64,000 nt of DNA from Actinoallomurus iriomotensis (GCF_030269445.1 NZ_BSTJ01000001.1:831898-895897); one strand, 5' to 3'; counted from the first letter of the stretch, positions 47,510 through 57,247 are shown. Numbers and translations: made by a program. The notes: generated by a model not told the origin, from the letters alone.

Positions 47510-48697
47510 CTATTGAGGCACTTTGAGTGGGTTGAAGACATCGGCGAGAATCAGCAAAACCCCGAGCCCGACGAGCAGCGTCACCGCGACGTACGTCAGC
47601 GGCATGAGCTTCGTCATGTCGACCGGCCCGGGATCCGGCCGCCCCCGCACGCGGAAGACCAGGGCCTTGATCCGCTCGTAGCAGACCACCGCGAGGTGAC
47701 CACCGTCCAGCGGCAGCAGCGGCACCAGGTTGAGCAGCCCGACGAACAGGTTCAGCGAGACGATGAGCAGGACGAACGAGGTGAGCTTGTCGCGCCACGT
47801 GTCGCTGGAGGAGAAGACCTGTCCCGACGCCTCCGCGCCGCCGACGATGCTCCCCGCCTGGCCGCCGGGCGTGCTGGCGCGCTCGTGGCCGAACAGCTTG
47901 GGGATCGCGTGCGGGATGTCCGCGACCACCTTGGCGACCGAGACCGTCATGTCGCCCATGAACCGCCCGGCGAACCGGACCGAGGCCACCGGGCCGAGCC
48001 GCCGCGTGCGCGCGACCGGCTCCACCCCCAGGTAGCCGCGACCGTCGAGGGCCGCGACGGTCACCGGCAGGGAGAGCCGCCGGCCGTTCCGCTCGACCAC
48101 GACCGTCACCGGGCGGCCGGGGCTGGTGTCCCTGATCGCCGCGGACAGCTGGTCCCAGTCGCGCACCGGGCGTCCGCCGAATGACACGATCCGGTCGTGC
48201 GCCCGCAGGCCCGCCTTCTTCGACGGGGACTCCGGGTCGCGGACGGCACAGGTCGCGGCGGCCGTCACGCAGGGCGACACGCGCCGTACGACGGTCGTGG
48301 CGGCGCGGTCGGACGGCAGGCCGACCCCGGCGGCCAGCCCGACCAGCAACAGGAACGCCAGGAGGAGGTTCATCACCACGCCGGCGACGATGACCGCCGC
48401 ACGGCGCGGCGCGGGCTGCCGGTAGAAGGCCCGCGGCTCGTCGGCGGGGTCGACCTCCTCCAGCGGGGTGTAGCCGACGATCTTCACGAAGCCGCCGAGC
48501 GGTATCGCCTTGATGCCGTACTCCGTCTCACCCCGCCGGCGCGACCACAGGGTGGTACCGAACCCCGCGAAGAACTGCGACGCCTTCATGCCGAAGCGCT
48601 TCGCGGTGATCAGGTGCCCGGCCTCGTGCAGCACGACGGTCAGCAGGAGCGCCACCACGAAGGCGACGACTCCGAGGAGGCCGTAGAGGTGGGTCAA
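47510..48697 (-). CDS. M50 site-2 protease (RseP/Rip1-like)
   Basis: 395 residues. The zinc site HEAGH lies in the first membrane helix (residues 24-28), the third ligand is in [13 protein letters not shown], and a PDZ domain is between ([15 protein letters not shown]). [16 protein letters not shown] is a further family motif. Such intramembrane proteases cut anti-sigma factors and other membrane proteins. A TTG at 48697 overlaps the dxr stop by four bases (TTGA); no ATG or GTG is available in this frame near the membrane helix, and GGGAG lies upstream. It is cotranscribed with dxr as in other actinomycetes. Confidence 0.93.
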   Translation of the reverse strand: MTHLYGLLGVVAFVVALLLTVVLHEAGHLITAKRFGMKASQFFAGFGTTLWSRRRGETEYGIKAIPLGGFVKIVGYTPLEEVDPADEPRAFYRQPAPRRAAVIVAGVVMNLLLAFLLLVGLAAGVGLPSDRAATTVVRRVSPCVTAAATCAVRDPESPSKKAGLRAHDRIVSFGGRPVRDWDQLSAAIRDTSPGRPVTVVVERNGRRLSLPVTVAALDGRGYLGVEPVARTRRLGPVASVRFAGRFMGDMTVSVAKVVADIPHAIPKLFGHERASTPGGQAGSIVGGAEASGQVFSSSDTWRDKLTSFVLLIVSLNLFVGLLNLVPLLPLDGGHLAVVCYERIKALVFRVRGRPDPGPVDMTKLMPLTYVAVTLLVGLGVLLILADVFNPLKVPQ

Positions 48698-49926
48698 CCA
48701 GTCGTCAGCTCCCGTGCCCGGGTCCGTGCCCAGTCGTCGGCGGCCAGCACGTCGTCGAGCGTCAGCGCGGCCGGTGTACGGGCGCCGGATCCGCTCATGT
48801 GCTCCGACACTACCCGCGCGACGGTGTCGACAATCGCCGGGAATCTGACGCTTCCGTTGAGGAACGCCGCGACGCACTCCTCATTCGCGCCGTTGTAGAC
48901 CGCCGGCGCGGTGCCGCCGGCCGCCCCGACCTCGCGCGCGAGGCGTACCGAGGGGAACGCCTCGTTGTCGAGCGGGAAGAACTCCCAGGTGTGCGCGCGG
49001 GTCCAGTCGAGGCCGGGGGCGGCGTCCGGCACCCGGTCGGGCCACGCCAGGGCCAGGGCGATCGGCAGGCGCATGTCGGGCGGGCTGGCCTGCGCGATCG
49101 TCGAGCCGTCGGCGAACTCCACCATCGAGTGCACGGCCGACTGCGGGTGCACCATGACCTCGATCGAGTCGAAGGGCACGTCGTAGAGCAGGTGCGCCTC
49201 GATCACCTCCAGGCCCTTGTTGACCAGCGTGGCGGAGTTGATCGTCACGAGCGGGCCCATCGCCCAGGTGGGATGCGCGAGCGCCTGCTCGGGCGTGACA
49301 TCCTCCATCTCCGCGCGGCTCCGGCCGCGGAACGGGCCGCCGCTCGCGGTGACGACGAGCCGCCGCACCTCCCCGCGGTCTCCCCCGCGCAGGCACTGCG
49401 CGAGCGCCGAGTGCTCGGAGTCGACCGGGACGATCTGGCCCGGCTTGGCGCGCTGCCGGACGAGCGGCCCGCCGATGATCAGCGACTCCTTGTTGGCGAG
49501 CGCGAGGACGCGCCCCGCGTCGAGGGCCGCGAGGGTCGAGGCGAGCCCCGCCGCGCCCTCGATGCCGTTGAGCACGATGTCGCACGGCCACGCCGCCACC
49601 TCGGCGATGGTGGCCGGGCCGGCGAGGAGCCGGGGCAGGCGGTAGTCGCCGGAGGAGTATCCCCGCTTCTGCGCCTCGGCGTACAGGGCGAGCTGCAGGT
49701 CCTCGGCGGCCGAGCCCTTGGCCACCGCGACGACCTCGGGGCGCAGGTCCAGCACCTGCGCGGCCAGCAGGTCGACCCGGCCTCCGCCGGCCGCCAGCCC
49801 GGTCACGCGGAACCGGTCGGGGTTGCGCCGGATCACGTCGATGGCCTGCGTGCCGATCGACCCGGTGGAACCCAGGATCACGACGTCTTTCGGACCGCTC
49901 GCGGCGGAGTTCTCCTCGTAAATCAC
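48694..49926 (-). CDS. dxr: 1-deoxy-D-xylulose 5-phosphate reductoisomerase
   Basis: About 410 residues. It converts DXP to MEP with NADPH, the first committed step of the MEP pathway. The Rossmann motif is [20 protein letters not shown], the catalytic [11 protein letters not shown] and the metal site VDSEHSA with [10 protein letters not shown] follow, and [19 protein letters not shown] completes the C-terminal domain. The start is uncertain: GTG at 49926 was taken, directly after GGAGGA and somewhat too close, and an ATG at 49974 is the alternative. Its stop is coupled to the M50 gene. Confidence 0.95.
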   Translation of the reverse strand: MIYEENSAASGPKDVVILGSTGSIGTQAIDVIRRNPDRFRVTGLAAGGGRVDLLAAQVLDLRPEVVAVAKGSAAEDLQLALYAEAQKRGYSSGDYRLPRLLAGPATIAEVAAWPCDIVLNGIEGAAGLASTLAALDAGRVLALANKESLIIGGPLVRQRAKPGQIVPVDSEHSALAQCLRGGDRGEVRRLVVTASGGPFRGRSRAEMEDVTPEQALAHPTWAMGPLVTINSATLVNKGLEVIEAHLLYDVPFDSIEVMVHPQSAVHSMVEFADGSTIAQASPPDMRLPIALALAWPDRVPDAAPGLDWTRAHTWEFFPLDNEAFPSVRLAREVGAAGGTAPAVYNGANEECVAAFLNGSVRFPAIVDTVARVVSEHMSGSGARTPAALTLDDVLAADDWARTRARELTTG

Positions 49927-50047
49927 TCCTCCATTCTCACCAGGACCGGACGGCGCCGCGAGGTCAAAGCACACATCACCCGATCACGAGCGCCGTTTTA
50001 CTCAAAGTGAGCCTGTGATCACCCTCGGTGCTGCACACTTTTGGCTC

Positions 50048-51031
50048 ATGTTCACCAGATCCCCCTTCGCTCTCGTGGTCCCCGCCGTCAGCGCCGCCCT
50101 TGGCATGCTCGGCTCCGCGACCTCGCATCCGGCGCCCGGTGTGACCGCCGTGACCGACCACGTGATCGCGACCGCGTCGTCCGCGACCCTCCGCTACTGG
50201 ACGGTCGAGCGGATGCGGCGCGCCGTCGTCCCCCCGCAGCGCTCACACCTGTCCGCCAAGGGCGGCGCGGACGGCGGGCCGGCCGCGGGCACCCCCGTCA
50301 CCATCCCCGGCAGCGTGCCCGAGCAGCAGTCCAGCCGCCGCTCCGTCGCGACCCCGGGCGCACCCTGGACCTCGCGCGGCGCCGTGCGCGCCACCACCGG
50401 CAAGGTCTTCTTCACCATCAACGGAGGCGACTACGTCTGCTCCGCCGGCACGGTCGCCAGCGCCAACCGCGACCTCGTCGTCACCGCCGGGCACTGCGCG
50501 CGGGACGCCGCCGGAAACTGGGCCGAGCACTGGATCTACGTGCCGGGCTATGACCAGGGCCGCCGGCCGTACGGCGCCTTCCCCGCCCGTCACCTGTTCG
50601 TGCCCGGGCCGTGGACGACGCGCGGCGACGAGAACTACGACGTCGCGCTCGTCGCGCTGTCGACCTCCGGCAAGCGGCACGTCACCGACGTGGTCGGCGC
50701 GCAGGGCATCGCCTTCGACCAGCCGCGCGGCGCGCTGGTGTACGGCTTCGGCTACCCCGCCGGCGGGCGGTACGACGGTGAGCGGCTGACCTACTGCAGC
50801 GGACGCACCTACCCCGACTCCCACAAGATCACCAAGGACGAGGGGCTGCGCTGCGACATGACCGAGGGTTCCAGCGGCGGACCGTGGCTGACCCGGTTCG
50901 ACGCGGGCACCGGCACGGGCGTCGTGACGTCGGTGAGCAGCTTCAAGTACGCCGACGACCCGGCCACGATGTACGGCCCCTATTTCGGGAACGCCATCCG
51001 CCGCATGTACGACCGCGCCCAGCAGGCGTGA
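50048..51031 (+). CDS. Secreted trypsin-like serine protease
   Basis: 327 residues. A signal sequence (FALVVPAVSAALGMLGSAT) is followed by a pro-region of about 100 residues and a chymotrypsin-fold protease with VVTAGHC (His), NYDVALVAL (Asp) and TEGSSGGPWL (Ser). It is in the V8/glutamyl-endopeptidase-like group by its short core. A pair of cysteines in CSAGTV and AGHC likely forms the usual disulphide. It stands alone, divergent from dxr. ATG at 50048 was chosen because it opens the signal peptide; no ribosome binding site is evident. Confidence 0.9.
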   Translation: MFTRSPFALVVPAVSAALGMLGSATSHPAPGVTAVTDHVIATASSATLRYWTVERMRRAVVPPQRSHLSAKGGADGGPAAGTPVTIPGSVPEQQSSRRSVATPGAPWTSRGAVRATTGKVFFTINGGDYVCSAGTVASANRDLVVTAGHCARDAAGNWAEHWIYVPGYDQGRRPYGAFPARHLFVPGPWTTRGDENYDVALVALSTSGKRHVTDVVGAQGIAFDQPRGALVYGFGYPAGGRYDGERLTYCSGRTYPDSHKITKDEGLRCDMTEGSSGGPWLTRFDAGTGTGVVTSVSSFKYADDPATMYGPYFGNAIRRMYDRAQQA

Positions 51032-51073
51032 AATACGGGCCTGCCCGCCCCCGGATCCCTACTGTTGTCCCGC

Positions 51074-51094
51074 ATGAGCGAGCGGAGCGAGTGA
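51074..51094 (+). repeat. Repeated ATGAGCGAGCGGAGC start-region motif
   Basis: ATGAGCGAGCGGAGC followed by GAG and TGA encodes MSERSE and a stop, with no ribosome binding site. The same 15 bases recur at 51141 as the true start of the next gene. Short repeats of this kind near starts are common in some actinomycetes. It appears non-functional here. Confidence 0.5.
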
Positions 51095-51140
51095 GTCAAT
51101 GAGCACGCGCGCCCGGTCTCTCCCCGACGAAGGAGGGCTC

Positions 51141-51665
51141 ATGAGCGAGCGGAGCGCGCGCGTCGAGCTGGTCGTGGCCTCGTTCGACGACCCGATCGTG
51201 ACCGGTCTCCTGGCGGAGGCGCGGCCACGCGCGGACGCGTCGGTGATCGGCCAGGTGATGGGCCCGGTGGTCGTTCCCCGTCCCCGGTCCGGGGCGGCCC
51301 CGTACGGCGGGCACGTGCCCGACGCCGGAGTCGTGTTCGTCGTCGCCCGGCGGGCGGACGCGCCGGACGGCCCGGTCGGCTGCGCCGGGCTGCGGCGGAT
51401 CGCCGACGACACCGCCGAGGTCGAGCGCCTCTACGTACGGCCGCCGTACCGCGGGCAGGGCCTCTCGCGGCTGCTGCTGGCCGGGGTGGAGGATCTCGCC
51501 CGGCGGCGTGGGTTCGCGGTCGTCCGCCTCGCGGCGGCCGATCTGCGCGTCGCCGGGTTGTACGTCTCGCGCGGCTACGTCCGTATCGCGCCGTTCGGGC
51601 GGCGGCCCTCGCCCAGCGTCTGCTTCGAGAAGGCACTGCCGGCCATCGGGCGCCCGTCCCGCTGA
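51141..51665 (+). CDS. GNAT-family N-acetyltransferase
   Basis: 174 residues with the GNAT core: VGCAGLRRIADDTAEVERLYV, RPPYRGQGLSRLLLAGVED (acetyl-CoA loop) and GLYVSRGYVRIAPFG. It is a typical small actinomycete acetyltransferase with unknown acceptor. ATG at 51141 is preceded by GGAGGG at seven bases. The upstream in-frame ATG at 51099 has no ribosome binding site. It is convergent with the WD40 kinase gene, four bases apart. Confidence 0.88.
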   Translation: MSERSARVELVVASFDDPIVTGLLAEARPRADASVIGQVMGPVVVPRPRSGAAPYGGHVPDAGVVFVVARRADAPDGPVGCAGLRRIADDTAEVERLYVRPPYRGQGLSRLLLAGVEDLARRRGFAVVRLAAADLRVAGLYVSRGYVRIAPFGRRPSPSVCFEKALPAIGRPSR

Positions 51666-51669
51666 CGGG

Positions 51670-53682
51670 TCAGCTCACCTTCCAGAGCCGGATGGTGCCG
51701 TCGTTGGCGCCGGTCGCCAGGGTCCGTCCGTCCGGGCTGAACGCCACCGGGTAGATCGTGTCGGTGTGACCGGTGAACGAGGCGTCGAGGTCGCCGCTTT
51801 CGACGTTCCAGAGACGAACGACCTTGGTGTCATCGCCGCCGCGGGCGGCCAGAGTCGTGCCGTCCGGGCTGAAGGCGATGCTGCCGCCCTCGCTGCCGGT
51901 GATGACCGCGTCCGACCGGTGAGTGGACATGTTCCAGAGCCGGATGGTGTGGTCGTCGCTGGCGCTGGCGAGGAGCTTGCCGTCCGGGCTGAACGCCACC
52001 GAGCGGACGAAGTCGTCGTGGCCGGTGAGGTTGGCGGTGACACGGCGGGTGGCGACGTCCATGAGCCGGACGGTCTTGTTGTCGGGGTAGGCGAGCGTCC
52101 CGCCGTCCGGGGTGAACGCGAGTGTGTCCATGGCGTACTTCATGCCGGAGACCGTGGCGGTGACACGCCGGTCGCGCATGTCCCAGAACCGGATCAGGCG
52201 GGTCCCCGGATCGCCGATGGTGGGGATGATGTCCGCGCCGACCGCGAGGGTGCCGCCGTCCGGGCTGAACGCCAGCGAGTCGACCGAGGCCCCGTCCGGG
52301 TCGGTGAGGGTGGCGATGACACGACGGGTGGCCACGTCCCACAGCCGGAGTTCGCCGTTGCGTTCGCCGTCGGTGACCAGGGTCCTGCGGTCGGGGCTGA
52401 ACAGCACGTGGAACTTCTCGTCGCCCGGTTCGTTCAGCAGCGTCGCCGTCTGACAGCCGGTGGCCACGTCCCAAAGCCGGATCGTGCCGTCCTCGCCGGC
52501 GCTCGCCAGGCTCTTGCCGTCGGGGGCGAACGCCAGGTCGAAGATGCATTTGTCGCCCGTGGACAGGGTCATCTCACGCGGCGCGGACGTGGCCGTGGCG
52601 CGGGCGGAGCGACCGGCCCTTCCGGCATGGTGCCCCGAATCCGACGACCACGCCATCCAGCCGCCCGCGGTGACGGCCGCGACGAGGGCGAGGCCGGCCG
52701 CCAGCGCGACGGCCGCCGTCCGGGTCCGGCCCGGCCGGCGGACCAGCGTACGGACGGGCGGCGACCAGGGAGTCGGCGGCTGTGGTCCCGCGGCCGGGCG
52801 CGGGACCGTCCCCTGCGGTGGCGCGAGCGCCGGCGTCGCGTCGGGCCGGCTCGGCGGTCGCTCCTCGTCCGTGATGGAGGTGAGCAGGCCACGGACGGCG
52901 TCGGCGGTCAGCCGCTCGGCGGGATTCTTGCGCAGCAGCCCCGCCAGCACCTCGGTGAGCGGGCCGGCGTGCACGGGCGGGGCGGGGTTCTCGGTCGCGA
53001 TGGCGATGAAGACGGACCCGTGCGTGGGCCCGGAGAAGGGAGGATGGCCCTCGACGGCGGCGTACAGCGTGGCGCCCAGGGACCACAGGTCCGATCGAGG
53101 GGTGGCGCGGTCGCCGCGTACCTGTTCGGGTGCCATGAAGGCCGGCGTGCCCAGGAGCGTGCCGGTGTGAGTGAGGGTCGCGTCGCCGTCCAGTGCGGCG
53201 ATGCCGAAGTCGGTGAGGACGGCCCGGTCGCCCTCGAGGAGGACGTTGGCGGGCTTGATGTCGCGGTGCACGATGCCCCGTTCGTGCGCCGCCGACAGGG
53301 CCGCCAGCACCTGCCCGCCGATCGCGGCGGCCTGCGGGACGGGCAGCCGTCCCTGTTCGCGGAGCAGGTCCTGCAGGGAGCCGCCCTGGATGAGCTCCAT
53401 GACGATCCACGGGCGCCCGTCGTCGCCCAGCACGCGCTCGTACACCGTCACGATGCCGGGGTGCCTCAGCCGGGCCGCGGCCCGCGCCTCGCGTTCCATC
53501 CGGGCGTACCAGACGCGGCGTTCCTCCGCGGCGACGTGCTCGGGGAGCCGGAGTTCCTTGATGGCGACCAGACGGTCGAGGTCGACGTCCCGGGCCTGCC
53601 ACACCGCGCCCATCCCGCCCCGGCCGAGCTGCCCGAGGATGTGGTACCGGCCCGCCAGCACCGCCCCGACACCAGTGTTCAT
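51670..53682 (-). CDS. Ser/Thr protein kinase with C-terminal WD40 repeats
   Basis: 670 residues. The N-terminal kinase (about 10-275) has LGRGGMGAVWQA, the Lys in VAIKEL, HRDIKPANVLL, DFGIAALDGD with a normal activation loop containing TLTHTGTLLGTPAFMAPE, and a Pro-rich linker. One membrane helix follows (about 318-341, AAVALAAGLALVAAVTAGGW), then seven WD40-type blades outside the cell: repeats of the kind FSPDGKLLASASDDHTIRLW, from IRLWDVATG to IRLWKVS at the end. The propeller probably senses or binds an extracellular partner. It is cotranscribed with nothing obvious. Confidence 0.95.
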   Translation of the reverse strand: MNTGVGAVLAGRYHILGQLGRGGMGAVWQARDVDLDRLVAIKELRLPEHVAAEERRVWYARMEREARAAARLRHPGIVTVYERVLGDDGRPWIVMELIQGGSLQDLLREQGRLPVPQAAAIGGQVLAALSAAHERGIVHRDIKPANVLLEGDRAVLTDFGIAALDGDATLTHTGTLLGTPAFMAPEQVRGDRATPRSDLWSLGATLYAAVEGHPPFSGPTHGSVFIAIATENPAPPVHAGPLTEVLAGLLRKNPAERLTADAVRGLLTSITDEERPPSRPDATPALAPPQGTVPRPAAGPQPPTPWSPPVRTLVRRPGRTRTAAVALAAGLALVAAVTAGGWMAWSSDSGHHAGRAGRSARATATSAPREMTLSTGDKCIFDLAFAPDGKSLASAGEDGTIRLWDVATGCQTATLLNEPGDEKFHVLFSPDRRTLVTDGERNGELRLWDVATRRVIATLTDPDGASVDSLAFSPDGGTLAVGADIIPTIGDPGTRLIRFWDMRDRRVTATVSGMKYAMDTLAFTPDGGTLAYPDNKTVRLMDVATRRVTANLTGHDDFVRSVAFSPDGKLLASASDDHTIRLWNMSTHRSDAVITGSEGGSIAFSPDGTTLAARGGDDTKVVRLWNVESGDLDASFTGHTDTIYPVAFSPDGRTLATGANDGTIRLWKVS

Positions 53683-53733
53683 ATAACGAAAAATAGCGTC
53701 ATCGCCGGGGGAAATACCCCTTCCGGCGGAGAC

Positions 53734-53765
53734 GGTCCGGTGGATCGACCTCGATCCACCGGACC
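53734..53765 (-). terminator. Terminator of the MMPL exporter gene
   Basis: Perfect 15-bp arms GGTCCGGTGGATCGA (53734-53748) and TCGATCCACCGGACC (53751-53765), 25 bases past the MMPL stop at 53790. The formal loop is two bases, so the top pairs will open. It prevents reading into the WD40 kinase gene. Confidence 0.85.
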
Positions 53766-53789
53766 GCGGCGGCCCGGCTCGCGCCTCCG

Positions 53790-55907
53790 CTAACCGGCCT
53801 CGCTGAGGGCGACGCGGGAGTGCAGGCGGCGCAGCGGGCTGGGCAGCCACCAGTTGGCCCGCCCCAGCAGGCGGATCGTGGCCGGAACCAGCAGCGCCCG
53901 TACGAGCGTGGCGTCGACCACCACGGCGGTCAGCAGTCCCACTCCGATCAGCTTGATGAACATGATCCCGGAGGTGGTGAAGGCGCCGATCACGACGGCC
54001 AGGAGCAGCGCGGCGTTCGTGATGATCGCGCCGGTGCGCTGGAGCCCGGCGGCGACCGCGGCGGCGTTGTCCCCCGTACGGTCCCACTCCTCGCGGATCC
54101 GGCTGAGCAGGAACAGCTCGTAGTCCATCGACAGCCCGAAGGCCACCGCGAGGATGAGCACCGGCTGCGACGCCTCCACCGCCCCCGTGGAGGTGAAGCC
54201 GAGCAGGCCGGCCAGGTGCCCGTCCTGGAAGCCCCAGACCATCACGCCGAACGCCGCGCTGAGCGACAGGGCGTTCATCACGAGCGCCTTGAGCGGCAGC
54301 ACCACCGAGCCGAGTGCGGCGAACAGCAGCGCGAACGTCACCACGCCGACGAACAGCGCGGTCCACGGCAGCACGTGGCCGAGACTGCTCAGCAGGTCCA
54401 CGAGTTCGGCGCTCTGGCCCCCGACGTACACCTGTCCCGGGGCGGGCAGCGCGCGGATCCGCCGGACGAGGTCGCGCGCCTGCTCCGACTGCGGGTCGGC
54501 CGGCGTGCGCACCGCGACGTGCGTCGCGCTCCGGCCCGTACCGGCGACGTCCGCGCCGGCGACCCCGCGCACGCCCCGCAGGCGGCCGACGTACCCGTCC
54601 AGGTCCGCCTTTGCCACATCACCCGCGACGACGACGTCGATCGGGGACAGCGCGCCGTGGGAGAAGTCGCGGTCGAGCGTCGCCGAGACGGTGCGCGGCT
54701 CGGCGCCGGGCGGCAGCGCGCGCACGTCGATACCGCCGAACCGGATGCCGAGGAACGGCGCGCCCAGCACGAGGAGGACCAGCACCGAGCCGGTGGCGTA
54801 CGCGACGGGCCGCCGCATCACGCTGCCCGCGAGCCGCGACCACGCACCCCGCTCCCGCTCGTCCCGGCTGTTCTCGCCCCGGCGCCGGCGTCCGAACCGC
54901 AGCGCGTCGACGCGACGGCCGAGCAGCGCCAGCAGCGCGGGCAGGACGGTGAGCGCGGCGAGCATGTCGACGAGCACGACCGCCATGCCGCCGAGGCCCA
55001 TCGACCGCAGGAACATCTGGGGGAAGAACAGCAGGCCGCCGAGCGCGATGGCGACCGTGATGCCGGAGAAGGCGACCGTACGGCCGGCGGTGGCCATGGT
55101 CCGCACCAGCGCCTCCCGCTCGGAGTCGGTGCGGCGCAGCTCTTCGCGGTAGCGGGTCACGATGAACAGGGCGTAGTCGATGGCCAGGCCCAGCCCGAGC
55201 ATCGTCACGATGTTGATCGCGAAGGTGGAGACGTCGGTGGCGAGGGTGATCAGCCGCAGCGCGGTGAACGCGCCGAGAATCGCCACGCCGCCGATGGCCA
55301 GCGGCAGGAGCGCCGACACCAGGCTGCCGAAGATCACCACGAGCAGCAGCAGCAGGATCGGCGTCGAGATCATCTCGGCGCGGGCGAGGCCGGCGGAGGT
55401 CTGCCGGCTCAGCTCGGCGTTGGTGCCGATGACGCCTCCGCGGAAGGTGCGCAGCCCCGGCGCGGCCAGGTGGTCGCGGATCCGGTCGTAGGTCTTCAGG
55501 CGATCCGGCAGGTCCGCGCCGGCCAGCCGGATCGCGGCGTACGTCGCGTGCCGGTCATGGGAGACCAGTGCCGGAGAGCCGGTGTTCCAGTAGGTGGTGA
55601 CGTGGGGGACGTCGGCCGAGGGAAGGCGGGCCAGGGTGCCGGTTACGGCGGCGCGGAACGCCGGGTCGTCCACGGTCGCGGACGCGCTCTCGTACAGCAC
55701 GACCAGCTCGTCGTCGGCCGGGCCGATCCGGTCGTTGATGATCTTGGCGGCGTGGGAGGAACCGGAGCTCGGATCGTCGAAGCCCCCGTTTTTGAGCGCT
55801 CCGAAGACCCCCGTCCCCCACACGGAGGCGGCGGCGATCAGGACCAGGGCGCCGACGATGACCCACTGGCGTCGCCGCTGGACGAAGCGGCCGAGAGATT
55901 CGAACAT
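53790..55907 (-). CDS. MMPL-family RND transporter
   Basis: 705 residues, similar in plan to the protein at 3873-6002. Signature segments are GLGLAIDYALFIVTRYREEL in the first half and AFGLSMDYELFLLSRIREEW in the second, with the proton-relay Asp and Tyr. Twelve or so membrane helices and two external loops are evident. It exports a lipophilic compound by proton-motive force. It is divergent from a TetR regulator with a symmetrical operator in the 109-bp gap, so it is probably repressed by that regulator until a ligand appears. ATG at 55907 was chosen because an ordinary N-terminus MFESLGRFVQRRRQW follows. Confidence 0.93.
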   Translation of the reverse strand: MFESLGRFVQRRRQWVIVGALVLIAAASVWGTGVFGALKNGGFDDPSSGSSHAAKIINDRIGPADDELVVLYESASATVDDPAFRAAVTGTLARLPSADVPHVTTYWNTGSPALVSHDRHATYAAIRLAGADLPDRLKTYDRIRDHLAAPGLRTFRGGVIGTNAELSRQTSAGLARAEMISTPILLLLLVVIFGSLVSALLPLAIGGVAILGAFTALRLITLATDVSTFAINIVTMLGLGLAIDYALFIVTRYREELRRTDSEREALVRTMATAGRTVAFSGITVAIALGGLLFFPQMFLRSMGLGGMAVVLVDMLAALTVLPALLALLGRRVDALRFGRRRRGENSRDERERGAWSRLAGSVMRRPVAYATGSVLVLLVLGAPFLGIRFGGIDVRALPPGAEPRTVSATLDRDFSHGALSPIDVVVAGDVAKADLDGYVGRLRGVRGVAGADVAGTGRSATHVAVRTPADPQSEQARDLVRRIRALPAPGQVYVGGQSAELVDLLSSLGHVLPWTALFVGVVTFALLFAALGSVVLPLKALVMNALSLSAAFGVMVWGFQDGHLAGLLGFTSTGAVEASQPVLILAVAFGLSMDYELFLLSRIREEWDRTGDNAAAVAAGLQRTGAIITNAALLLAVVIGAFTTSGIMFIKLIGVGLLTAVVVDATLVRALLVPATIRLLGRANWWLPSPLRRLHSRVALSEAG

Positions 55908-55947
55908 GTGCCTGCTCTCCGAGTAGTCTGTTATCGGTGATAGCAAG

Positions 55948-55980
55948 AGTAAACACCGTTTACCGTTAACGGCGTTTACT
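55948..55980. promoter_or_regulatory. TetR-type operator between the MMPL and TetR genes
   Basis: Arms AGTAAACACCGTT (55948-55960) and AACGGCGTTTACT (55968-55980), 12 of 13 complementary, separated by seven bases. AT-rich for this genome. It lies 40 bases before the MMPL start and 36 before the TetR start, exactly where a repressor would block both promoters. Confidence 0.8.
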
Positions 55981-56016
55981 CAAGCACACACTGTTCACGA
56001 CCGTCAAGGGAGAACC

Positions 56017-56733
56017 GTGCCGACGACCCGCCGGGAACGCATGCGCGACGCGACGCTGCTGGAGATCAAGGAAGTGGCGAGGGAGCACCTGCGCGTCCAG
56101 GGCCCGTCCGGCATCTCCCTGCGCGGCATCGCCCGGGACCTCGGCATGACCGCCCCGGCGCTCTACCGGTACTACGCGAGCCTGGACGACCTGCTGGCCG
56201 CGATGATCGAGACGTACACGAACGAGATGTGCGACGCGATGGAGGTGGCGCGCGACGCGCTGCCCGCCGACGACCTCGACGGGCGCCTCGTCGCGGTGAC
56301 CCGCGCCTTCCGCGACTGGTCGCTGGAGCACCGGCCGGAGTTCGCCATGGTCTTCGGCGCGCCCGTGCCGGGCTTCACCGAGCCCGAGGAGGCCGGCGTG
56401 CAGCAGGCCGGCGGACGGCTGGGCGCCATCTTCTTCGCCCTGTTCATCGAACTCTGGCGGCGGCAGCCGTTCCCCGTGCCGCCGGACGAGGAGATCCCGC
56501 CTGCGCTGAGGCGTCAGCTACGGCTGTTCGCCACCGCGTGCTGCGGAGAGGACGACGACGCCCCGCTGGGCGTCATCCGGCTGTTCGCGGGGTCCTGGGT
56601 GCGCCTGTACGGCTTGGTGGCCATTGAGGTCTTCGGTCACATGGACTTCATGATCGACGACATGAATCCATTGTTCGAAGCCGAACTGAATGACCTGGCG
56701 AAGACCATCGGGCTGAAGAAGGACCTGCCCTGA
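56017..56733 (+). CDS. TetR-family regulator of the adjacent MMPL exporter
   Basis: 238 residues. The N-terminal HTH is PSGISLRGIARDLGMTAPALYRYYASLDDLLA. The C-terminal ligand domain (about 75-230) has WSLEHRPEFAMVFG and GSWVRLYGLVAIEVFGHMDF, typical of the WHG-type TetR C-terminal domain. GTG at 56017 follows AAGGGAG. It most likely binds the 55948-55980 dyad, repressing itself and the divergent exporter. The inducer is unknown. Confidence 0.92.
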   Translation: MPTTRRERMRDATLLEIKEVAREHLRVQGPSGISLRGIARDLGMTAPALYRYYASLDDLLAAMIETYTNEMCDAMEVARDALPADDLDGRLVAVTRAFRDWSLEHRPEFAMVFGAPVPGFTEPEEAGVQQAGGRLGAIFFALFIELWRRQPFPVPPDEEIPPALRRQLRLFATACCGEDDDAPLGVIRLFAGSWVRLYGLVAIEVFGHMDFMIDDMNPLFEAELNDLAKTIGLKKDLP

Positions 56734-56946
56734 AGGTCGCCCGCGCTACGTCGGCAAGAGGGTGTGACCAGGTGGTTTGTGGTCGGCATTCCGGATTCTG
56801 GTCCGGTGGGACGGTCGCGGCGTAAGGTAATCGGCCGTTGCCGCAGTTTTGCCGTGCTTTGCGATTTCGGCGACTGAATAAACACCTTCACGGCGATAGA
56901 AATGGAGCCGAAGCGGAGCCGACGAAGTTGGGGGGAGCTGAGCTTC

Positions 56947-57207
56947 ATGGCCCGTTCCGGTCCGACATTCGACCCGGACGGTCTGACCGCCGCGCAGCGC
57001 TACGGAGAGGCCTGCGTCGTGTGCCACAAGAAGTGGCCGCGGCCGAGGGCCCACGTGGGCCGGTTGCCGGACGATTCGCGGGTGTTCGCGTGCGACGACT
57101 GTGTGCCGGCCCTGCGGATCATCCCGCAGCCCGTACGCCGACGAGCCACCGCGCGCCGGCCGGCCAGGCGAACCGAAAGCCTGGAAGAGAGCCTGACCAG
57201 AGCCTAA
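56947..57207 (+). CDS. Small zinc-ribbon-like protein
   Basis: 86 residues with CVVCHKKW and, some 25 residues later, CDDCVPAL: a four-cysteine zinc ribbon, followed by a basic Arg-rich tail (RRRATARRPARR). It may bind nucleic acid. ATG at 56947 was preferred because GGGGGAG precedes it; ATG at 56902 is in frame and possible. The 213-bp stretch before it shows nothing but a moderately AT-rich promoter region. Similar small proteins are common in actinomycetes without known function. Confidence 0.7.
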   Translation: MARSGPTFDPDGLTAAQRYGEACVVCHKKWPRPRAHVGRLPDDSRVFACDDCVPALRIIPQPVRRRATARRPARRTESLEESLTRA

Positions 57208-57212
57208 TTGGA

Positions 57213-57247
57213 GAGCGTCCTGAGTCCGGGGGGAGCCCAGGACGCTC
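57213..57247. terminator. Terminator after the zinc-ribbon gene
   Basis: Perfect 10-bp arms GAGCGTCCTG (57213-57222) and CAGGACGCTC (57238-57247), beginning just after the zinc-ribbon gene stop. It faces the 3' end of the minus-strand substrate-binding-protein gene and can serve both. Confidence 0.75.
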
